A stretch of DNA of 28,294 nucleotides from SHYQ01 sp041674525 (GTDB taxonomy: Bacteria > Chloroflexota > Dehalococcoidia > UBA2979). The stretch spans positions 1 to 28,294 of the forward strand of contig JBAYVN010000027.1 of NCBI GenBank assembly GCA_041674525.1. The letters are read 5' to 3'. The position numbers and the translations under genes are program-made. Below, piece by piece: positions 22,657-28,294 of the stretch; position 1 is the stretch's first letter; every line of letters starts with the position of its first letter. A model generated the notes under the pieces. The model was not told the origin of the DNA and made no database searches. It was given only the letters and a program-made list of their open reading frames with translations.

Positions 22657-24907
22657 CAACAGCAGTGCCGGGCTGCCGCACCTTCCGCGCGCATGTGCGC
22701 GACTGCTGCTGCCGGGACTCGCGGCCGGGTTCGTGCTTGCGCTGTCGCTGATCCTGACGAGCACCGCGCGTGCGCAGCCAGGGCCGACGGATGTTGCGCC
22801 GGACCGCCTGAGCGGGACCACGCGCCTGATCGACCTCGGCTTCACGGACCTGCGCGCCACCGGCACGCGTCCGAGCCTGGACGTGTTCTTTGCGGGGCCC
22901 GGTGACTTCCGGCTGGGCGAACGCTCGCAGCTCACGCTGTTCTTCACGCACTCCAACCTGCTGATCCCCGATCGCTCCACAGTGACGGTCATCGTCAACG
23001 GCCGGCCGCTGCGTTCGATCCCGCTCAACGCGAACAACATCGAGCGCTCGCGGTACGAGGTTGCCGTGCCGAAGGACCTGATCCGCAAGGACTTCAACCG
23101 GCTGACGCTGCAGTACGCGATGACGCTGGGCGGAGACTGCGAGGATCCCACCCACCCGGCGCTGTGGGCGACGCTGCTGCAGGAATCGTTCCTGCAACTC
23201 GACTTCGCGGACTCGCCGCCGAAGGCGGAGATCGAGGCGTCCGCGCTGAGCACGTACCCGTATCCGTTCTTCCGCGGCGGCTACCCCGTGATCGCCCCCG
23301 TCGCGATCGTCATCCCCTCCGACCCGGCGAACGAGGAGGTGGCCGCGGCATACCGGCTGGCCGCCGACATCACGCAGCGGGTGACGTTCGACACCGCGCT
23401 CATCGACGTGCGTCGCGCCGACACGCTCACTACCGGCGACCTCGCGACGCACCAGTTGATCGTCCTCGGCACTCCGGACCGGCAGCCCCTCGTGCAGCCG
23501 CTGCTGACGGGCACGGTGAAGGCCCAGGGCGGGGCGCTGGCGCGGGACGCCCGCCCGCTGGCGCAGGACAACGGCTACCTGCTGCTGGCGGCGTCGCCGT
23601 GGAACCCCGGCCTGCGCGCGCTCCTCATCAGCGGGGCGTCCATGCCCGGCATGCTACGCGGCGTTGACGCCCTGACGAGTCCCGAGCCATCCGGCCTGCT
23701 CTCCGGACCCGAGGCGTTCCTCGTGGAGCCGGTGGCGGTCGCCGCCTCGCAGCGGCAGTTCGCGACCGCGTTCACGTTCCAGCAGCTGAACGTCCCCGAC
23801 CACACGGCGGCCGGCGCCGGGTCCACCGACATCTTCGATGTCACCTTCAACGCCCCCGCGCTCGCCCCGTCGGCGAACGCGACGCTGGATCTGCTGGTGT
23901 CCACCCCCGACTCGCTGGACCGGCGGCGGTCCAACGCCGTGGTCGAGCTCAACAACTCGCTGGTGAACACCATCCCGCTCAAGAACACGGAGCAGTCACG
24001 AGCCTCCTACAAGATCGCGCTGCCCAGCGCGCTGGTGCAGGTGGGCCTCAACGTCCTGCGCGTGAAGACCACGCTCTACTCCACGGACCCGACGGGCTTC
24101 GGGCCGTGCTACTCGGCGGCCCCGGAGCGGCTGTGGGCGATCTACCACAACACCTCGGCGATCTCGCTGTCCACTGTGGAGAGCGCCGCCGCCACCACGC
24201 AACGCGCCACGCTCGCGGCGCTCCCCGTGCCCTTTTCCGGCGCGTTCGGGCTGCAGGACACGACGTTCGTCGTCGACCCGGGGCGCAGCGTGTCGCTGCG
24301 CGGCGGGATGCTCGCCGCGATGAGCCTCGGCCGTCGAGGATCGACGCGTGACCTGCAGGTGCAGGTGGCCGCGCGGGCCACGCCGCAATCCATCGGCGAT
24401 CGCCACGTGGTCGCGGTGGGCCTGGACCCGGAGACGCCTCTGGGCCAGGAGATGGCGAAGGTGCTGCCGCTGCTCTTCCGCCCGGGGGGATCGCGCGCGC
24501 TCGTCGACAAGAACGAGACGCTGACCGAGATCCTGGACTCCGCGCGCGTGGCCGCGATCCAGGAAGCCCCGGTGCCATGGGCGCAGGCATCGAGGAAGCT
24601 TCTCGCCATCAGCGCGACCGACGACTCGGCGCTGATGTGGGCAACGGAGGGCCTGCTGAAGCGCGGGCTGACGGGGAACGTCGCGCTGTTCCGATCGCCG
24701 ACGCAGGTGAACACGTTCACGCTGGAGCGCCGCACGGACCAGGACGTGCAGCAGGAGCTGGACAAGCGGTTCGCCACCAGCGGGGCGCGGCTGCGCAACC
24801 TGCTGATCTTCGCGCCCGTCTTCGGCGGCGCGCTGCTGCTGCTGGGGGCGTGGGTCGCCGTGCCGCGCCTCCGCGAGCGGTGGCGCCGGCGCCGCGCGTC
24901 CCGCTAG
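22649..24907 (+). CDS. BcsB-like periplasmic polysaccharide synthase subunit (EPS operon gene F)
   Basis: A 752-residue exported protein. It has a signal peptide (about 1-42, ending TARAQ), two repeated carbohydrate-binding/flavodoxin-like halves and one C-terminal helix (about 722-742) followed by RLRERWRRRR. BcsB-type segments are LTLFFTHSNLLIPDRSTVTV, VNGRPLRSIPL, LQYAMTLGGDCEDP and, in the second half, DLLVSTPD, VVELNNSLV, IPL. In cellulose synthases BcsB sits outside the membrane, binds the BcsA synthase through its terminal helix and guides the chain. Here the partner would be the gene C synthase, so the polymer need not be cellulose. A GTG start is chosen over TTG 6 bases upstream. It lies 93 bases after gene E and its stop overlaps the exosortase stop on the other strand. 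Confidence 0.85.
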   Translation: MKRNSSAGLPHLPRACARLLLPGLAAGFVLALSLILTSTARAQPGPTDVAPDRLSGTTRLIDLGFTDLRATGTRPSLDVFFAGPGDFRLGERSQLTLFFTHSNLLIPDRSTVTVIVNGRPLRSIPLNANNIERSRYEVAVPKDLIRKDFNRLTLQYAMTLGGDCEDPTHPALWATLLQESFLQLDFADSPPKAEIEASALSTYPYPFFRGGYPVIAPVAIVIPSDPANEEVAAAYRLAADITQRVTFDTALIDVRRADTLTTGDLATHQLIVLGTPDRQPLVQPLLTGTVKAQGGALARDARPLAQDNGYLLLAASPWNPGLRALLISGASMPGMLRGVDALTSPEPSGLLSGPEAFLVEPVAVAASQRQFATAFTFQQLNVPDHTAAGAGSTDIFDVTFNAPALAPSANATLDLLVSTPDSLDRRRSNAVVELNNSLVNTIPLKNTEQSRASYKIALPSALVQVGLNVLRVKTTLYSTDPTGFGPCYSAAPERLWAIYHNTSAISLSTVESAAATTQRATLAALPVPFSGAFGLQDTTFVVDPGRSVSLRGGMLAAMSLGRRGSTRDLQVQVAARATPQSIGDRHVVAVGLDPETPLGQEMAKVLPLLFRPGGSRALVDKNETLTEILDSARVAAIQEAPVPWAQASRKLLAISATDDSALMWATEGLLKRGLTGNVALFRSPTQVNTFTLERRTDQDVQQELDKRFATSGARLRNLLIFAPVFGGALLLLGAWVAVPRLRERWRRRRASR

Positions 24908-26595
24908 CCGCCCCCGCCGCTCGCGGCCGGGCCGCCGGGCGCCACCATCTGGCGGATCATCGACGGCGCCAGGGCCGTGCGCTGCAGGTCCACGTGCGCG
25001 CGACGTGCCTCCAGGTCCGCGCCCGGCGCCGGCGCCGCGAGCGAGACGCGGAGCGCATCCGCGAACGCGCGCACCTCCGGCTCGTCCGCCAGGTCGCGCA
25101 TCGGCTCCTCGGTATCCAGGAAGAGCGTGGCGCGCGCGTGCCAGAGCACGCCGTCCACCTGCACGGGGAACTGCCACGACAGGGCCGAGGTCCACAGCTT
25201 GCCGTTGTTGGAGCGCACCAGCGAACCGGTGGTTCCCCACGGCAGCTCCACGCGCCGGATGCTGTCGATGTGCTCGTAGTGGAACAGCACGCACTGCTCC
25301 ACCGGGTAGCGATCGAGCGTGGCCTTGTCCTCGGTCACGATGTGCTGGACCACGATGCCGGGACCGCCCGAGGCGTCCTGGTACGAGAAGACATCGCCGC
25401 GCGCGTTCCGGCCGAAGAGGTCCGTCCAGTTGAGGTTGGCGACGAACTCCAGGTCCCACCCCGGCACGGGCACCAGAAGTTCCTTCGGCGTCGCGAGGTT
25501 CACCGTTGGCGCGCCCTGCCCGAGCTGCAGGAAGGAGTAGCGCTGCATCCCCGCGTCCAGCGTGCCGATGACCACGGCGCCCGCCACCGCGATCGCGCCC
25601 AGCCCCACCAGCCCGCGTCCTCCGCCGTTCCCGGCGCTCACCCACGCCGGCTCAGGTCCACGCGCGCCTCGACTGAACTCGAGGCCCATCGGCCGCACGA
25701 GCGCGAGCATCCCGGCGACGAGCAGCGCGAACAGCACCAGGCCGAGCGTGGGGTGCACGATGTCGATGGCGACGTGCTCGGAGAAGGTCACGGCGGCGAG
25801 CAGCAGCGCGATGATGCGCACGAAGTTCAGGCACACCGCGAGCCCCAGCCCCAGAGCCAGCCAGCGCACGCGCGTCCCCAGCGATCCTCGGGTGAACGCC
25901 ATGCTGGCGACGGCGAAGAGCGCGAACGCGATGAACGTGGAGGTCCCGGCGCATGCCTGCGAGATGATGAGCTCGAAGTTGTCCGCATCGGCCAGGTGCT
26001 GGGACAGGAAGCGCTCCGGCGCCGCGGGATCCTGCACGTAGGGCAGCGCGAGGAACCGGACGGCCGAGCCGGTGAGCGATGTGGTGAGGTTGACGAACGG
26101 ATCGACCAGGAACTGCTGGAAGCGGACGATCGGATAGGGCCACAGCAGGAACAGCACGATGAACGCGGGCGCCGTGAGCAGCACCCGCTGGTAGCCGAGG
26201 CAGACGAGGCCCATGGCCACGACGAACAGCGGCAGCGCCAGCAGGTCGACGCGGAAGAGCCAGAAGTACCACGACAGGTAGTCCGGGACGAAGGCCAGCA
26301 CGTAGATCGCCAGGACACCGAGGGGGATGGCGAGAAACGCATCCACGAACACGTCGCGCTTGCCCGGCTGCGTCTCGGGGAACGAGCGCACCCAGAACGC
26401 GATCGCGGCGATCACGATGACGAACGGGACGAACCCCAGCGCGTTGTCGGCCAGCAGGAACTGCCGCATGGCGACGATCGAGGGCAGGAACGGGCCGAAT
26501 CCCAGCAGCACGAAGGCCGCCAGGCGCCAATGGCGCGCCGCTCCCAGCAGGACGCCGGGCGAGGCGGGGGCGAGGCCGATTCCGCTCGCGCTCAC
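24904..26595 (-). CDS. Exosortase with EpsI-like C-terminal domain
   Basis: A 563-residue protein. The N-terminal about 310 residues form a polytopic exosortase/archaeosortase domain with the three catalytic residues in place: C215 in SQACAGTSTF, R260 in NFVRI and H281 in IVHPTLG. A further helix (about 328-345) leads to an extracytoplasmic domain (about 350-540: VPGWDLEF, ... HYEHID ...) like EpsI, which is fused to exosortase in several subtypes. Exosortases cut C-terminal sorting signals and attach the protein to a surface polymer. They are typically found in bacteria that make exopolysaccharide. The GTG at 26595 has GAGG about 8 bases upstream. Its stop shares CTAG with the BcsB-like gene. 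A tiny candidate substrate gene lies directly upstream. Confidence 0.9.
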   Translation of the reverse strand: MSASGIGLAPASPGVLLGAARHWRLAAFVLLGFGPFLPSIVAMRQFLLADNALGFVPFVIVIAAIAFWVRSFPETQPGKRDVFVDAFLAIPLGVLAIYVLAFVPDYLSWYFWLFRVDLLALPLFVVAMGLVCLGYQRVLLTAPAFIVLFLLWPYPIVRFQQFLVDPFVNLTTSLTGSAVRFLALPYVQDPAAPERFLSQHLADADNFELIISQACAGTSTFIAFALFAVASMAFTRGSLGTRVRWLALGLGLAVCLNFVRIIALLLAAVTFSEHVAIDIVHPTLGLVLFALLVAGMLALVRPMGLEFSRGARGPEPAWVSAGNGGGRGLVGLGAIAVAGAVVIGTLDAGMQRYSFLQLGQGAPTVNLATPKELLVPVPGWDLEFVANLNWTDLFGRNARGDVFSYQDASGGPGIVVQHIVTEDKATLDRYPVEQCVLFHYEHIDSIRRVELPWGTTGSLVRSNNGKLWTSALSWQFPVQVDGVLWHARATLFLDTEEPMRDLADEPEVRAFADALRVSLAAPAPGADLEARRAHVDLQRTALAPSMIRQMVAPGGPAASGGGG

Positions 26596-26605
26596 CGGGA
26601 AACCT

Positions 26606-26621
26606 CGATCCGCGCGGATCG
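26606..26621. promoter_or_regulatory. 16-bp perfect palindrome between the mini-substrate and exosortase genes
   Basis: CGATCCGCGCGGATCG reads the same on both strands. It occupies much of the 39-base gap between the stop of the small gene (26635) and the exosortase start (26595), ending about 10 bases before that start. It may be an operator or an RNA hairpin that sets the relative output of the two genes. Confidence 0.4.
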
Positions 26622-26634
26622 CGCCGGGCGCGCG

Positions 26635-26937
26635 CTAGCGGTGGCTATCGGGCGGGGTTTCGCCGTCGCCGCGCCGTCGAGTTCGGAAGCGCGCGACGAG
26701 GTAGTAGCCGGCGCCCGCCAGCCCGCCGGCGGCGGGCAGCAGCGCCGCCACGGGCACCTCCGGCACCTTCCGCCCGTGATCGACCTGGTCGGGCTGCGCC
26801 GCCGCCGCCGGAGCGGTCGTGGCGAGCAGCGCACTGCCGGCGATGCCCGCCGCGATCAGCGTGGCGATCGTGAGATCGAGCACGGCGAGGTTGCGCGCAG
26901 CGAGGTGCCGGCGACCGGCGGTGATGACACGTTTCAT
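26635..26937 (-). CDS. Mini-protein with signal peptide plus VPEVP sorting signal, candidate exosortase substrate
   Basis: A 100-residue protein. It has a basic N-terminus, a hydrophobic export segment (about 18-40) with an Ala-rich cleavage region (TAPAAAAQ), and only about 10 hydrophilic residues (QPDQVDHGRK). A tripartite C-terminal signal follows: VPEVP (58-62), a hydrophobic helix (63-82, AALLPAAGGLAGAGYYLVA) and a basic cluster (RFRTRRR, 83-89). This last part has the architecture of PEP-CTERM/VPxxP exosortase signals. The tail after the basic cluster (DGETPPDSHR) is longer than usual. The ATG at 26937 has GGAG about 8 bases upstream. It is 39 bases upstream of the exosortase gene, so co-transcription is likely. 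Alternatively it is a two-helix accessory subunit. Confidence 0.72.
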   Translation of the reverse strand: MKRVITAGRRHLAARNLAVLDLTIATLIAAGIAGSALLATTAPAAAAQPDQVDHGRKVPEVPVAALLPAAGGLAGAGYYLVARFRTRRRGDGETPPDSHR

Positions 26938-27034
26938 GGGCGACTCCGGCAACACTGGTCGCGCGCGTGGGTGCGCGCGGCGTGAGTCCCGCGGTGAATC
27001 CGGGGCATGGTTCCGCGTCCCGGGTCCGGGGTGA

Positions 27035-27040
27035 AGTATA
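27035..27040 (-). promoter_or_regulatory. Candidate -10 (TATACT) of the exosortase operon
   Basis: On the minus strand TATACT (27040-27035) is the only AT-rich hexamer in the 258-base divergent gap. It lies about 98 bases upstream of the ATG at 26937. No -35 like TTGACA is seen at 16-18 bases. The rest of the gap (26938-27195) holds nothing else that I can name. Confidence 0.4.
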
Positions 27041-27195
27041 GCCGCGGGCGCCGCCATGAGCCCCCGGTGGCGCTCGGGGTTCACCCGCATTCCGCCGCCG
27101 CACCGCCCCGGTCGACCGCGGGCGGCGTTCGACCTCCACGGCACGGGATGTTCTACTCGGTCGGGCGTCTGCGCGCGGCGAGAGGTGATGCGAGC

Positions 27196-28098
27196 GTGCT
27201 CAAGGTCTTCCTGGAAGTGGTGCTCCCCGTCGCGCTGGTGGCCATTGCTGGCGGCGCGGTGGGACGATGGCGAGGCGTCCCCGTGGCGCCGGTGTCCTCG
27301 CTCGTCTTCTACCTCTTCAGCCCGGCCCTCGTCTTCCACTCCATGGCAACCACGCAGGTGTCGGCGGGCACCTCCGTCCGGATCGTCGTGGTGATGGCGG
27401 TCACCTTCGCGGTGATGTACGTCTTCGCCACCGTCTGGTCGAAGATCGCCGGCCACGATGCGCCCATGCGGGCCGCGTTCGCGCTCGGCGCGACCACGCC
27501 CAACGTCGGCAACATGGGCCTGCCGGTCGCCCAGCTCGCGTTCGGGAAGGCCGGGCTGGACATCGCGGTGATGAACTTCGTGGTCGGCGCCACGCTCTCG
27601 AACTCGCTGGGGATCGCGATCGCCTCCATGGCCGGCGGGTCGCCCCGGGCGGCGCTGCGTGCGCCGTTCCGCTACCCCTCGCTCTACGCCGCCGCGGCCG
27701 GGCTGCTGGTGACCGCCACGGGCACGACGTTGCCCGTCGTGCTGGATGCCCCGATCACGTCGCTCTCCTCGGCCGCCGTGCCGGTCATGCTCGCCGTCCT
27801 CGGACTGCAGCTGCAGCACGCCATCGGACGTGACCGCCTGGTGGACACCGTCAGCGTGAACGCAGGCCGGCTGTTGATCGCGCCCGTGGTCGCGTGGTTC
27901 GTCTGCACGGCGCTCGGCCTGGATGGCGTGTCGCGCGCCACGCTGACGGTGCTGTCAGCAATGCCCACCGCCGTGATCGCCACGATCATGGCGACCGAGT
28001 TCCGCGCTGTCCCCGCGTTCGTGACGCGCGTGGTCGTGACCTCGACGTTGCTGTCCATGGTCACGCTGACGGCGCTGATCACGATCGTGCGAGGCTAG
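27196..28098 (+). CDS. AEC (auxin efflux carrier) family transporter
   Basis: A 300-residue membrane protein with about 10 helices in two repeats. AEC features are LEVVLPVALVAIAGGAVGR at the N-terminus, LVFYLFSPALVFHSM, the ATTPNVGNMGLPVAQLAFG half-motif with Asn-x-Gly-Asn-x-Gly-x-Pro, and LSAMPTAVIATIMATEF in the second repeat. Bacterial members export or import organic acids and amino-acid-like anions; the substrate here is unknown. The GTG at 27196 is chosen since it gives the typical family length and has GAGAGG about 10 bases upstream. An in-frame ATG at 27148 lacks a ribosome site. It is divergent from the exosortase pair and ends convergent to the last gene. Confidence 0.88.
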   Translation: MLKVFLEVVLPVALVAIAGGAVGRWRGVPVAPVSSLVFYLFSPALVFHSMATTQVSAGTSVRIVVVMAVTFAVMYVFATVWSKIAGHDAPMRAAFALGATTPNVGNMGLPVAQLAFGKAGLDIAVMNFVVGATLSNSLGIAIASMAGGSPRAALRAPFRYPSLYAAAAGLLVTATGTTLPVVLDAPITSLSSAAVPVMLAVLGLQLQHAIGRDRLVDTVSVNAGRLLIAPVVAWFVCTALGLDGVSRATLTVLSAMPTAVIATIMATEFRAVPAFVTRVVVTSTLLSMVTLTALITIVRG

Positions 28099-28163
28099 GC
28101 TGCGAGGCAAATTCCGGAGCCCAGTGCGAGGGCGGACGACGCGGGCGGCGTGCGGAGTCCCGG

Positions 28164-28294
28164 TCAGGCCGCGCTCGCGGCGGCGCTGCCCGTCCCGGTG
28201 ACGCTGGAGGCCCAGGCGTCCAGGCGGTCCAGCGCGTGCGTGATGCCCACGTCGGCGGTCGCGTCCAGTGTCGCGTCGCGGATGGCCTCCACCA
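28164..28294 (-). CDS. C-terminal fragment of an unidentified protein
   Basis: The last 42 residues of a gene that runs in from the right edge, ending at TGA 28166-28164. The visible sequence is helical and acidic (VEAIRDATLDATADVG, THALDRLDAWASS) with an Ala/Ser/Gly tail. High third-position GC supports coding. It is too short to assign. The stop is 65 bases from the AEC stop in a convergent arrangement; the gap shows no clear hairpin. Confidence 0.5.
   Translation of the reverse strand, partial: VEAIRDATLDATADVGITHALDRLDAWASSVTGTGSAAASAA

Noticed and set aside
1..28294. Phage defence island, biosynthetic cluster or mobile element
   Set aside because: No nuclease, toxin-antitoxin, transposase, integrase, PKS or NRPS signature was found on either strand, and composition is even throughout.

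Overview
This is a very GC-rich bacterial window with dense short-spaced genes, frequent GTG starts and mostly G/C third codon positions. It holds no rRNA, tRNA, CRISPR array, insertion sequence or phage gene that I can see, and no gene-free stretch longer than about 275 bases. An F420-type (LLM-class) oxidoreductase, a DUF6295 protein, a CBU_0592-like membrane protein and an exosortase near an MshEN-fused polysaccharide synthase together suggest a Chloroflexota lineage. An actinobacterium is the main alternative. This assignment is inference from gene content only.

Left part (1-9604), ordinary metabolic and envelope genes: the start of an SRPBCC-fold protein (-), an HDOD signalling protein (+), a panD-bioY vitamin pair (-), a carboxymuconolactone-decarboxylase-like protein (+), an MFS transporter (+) convergent with an LLM oxidoreductase (-), a small CBU_0592-like membrane protein (-), a dienelactone hydrolase-like protein with a DUF6295 protein (+), a secreted membrane-anchored double cupredoxin (-), and a zinc-ribbon SAM methyltransferase (-).

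Middle part (9730-14404), lipid-linked sugar chemistry: two tandem paralogous GT-C-like multi-pass membrane glycosyltransferases (+) converge on a polyprenol-phosphate-sugar synthase (DPM1 type) plus GtrA pair (-). A coherent reading is that the synthase charges polyprenyl phosphate, GtrA helps flip it, and the GT-C enzymes use it outside the membrane.

Right part (14678-24907), the most interesting locus: a tightly packed six-gene + strand operon. It encodes (A) a soluble protein with two related ferredoxin-like domains joined by a proline-rich linker, (B) an 87-residue two-helix membrane protein, (C) a 1313-residue processive GT2 synthase preceded by an array of about six MshEN (GspE-N) modules, (D) a third, divergent GT-C-like protein, (E) a membrane GGDEF protein with a degenerate GGGEF signature, and (F) a BcsB-like periplasmic subunit. 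I infer a cellulose-synthase-like exopolysaccharide machine in which a tandem MshEN array replaces PilZ as the candidate cyclic di-GMP sensor. Sharing its stop codon with BcsB on the opposite strand is an exosortase with an EpsI-like C-terminal domain. Upstream of that lies a 100-residue protein that is little more than a signal peptide followed by a VPEVP-type sorting signal, a candidate miniature exosortase substrate. The window closes with an AEC-family transporter (+) and the C-terminal fragment of an unidentified protein (-).
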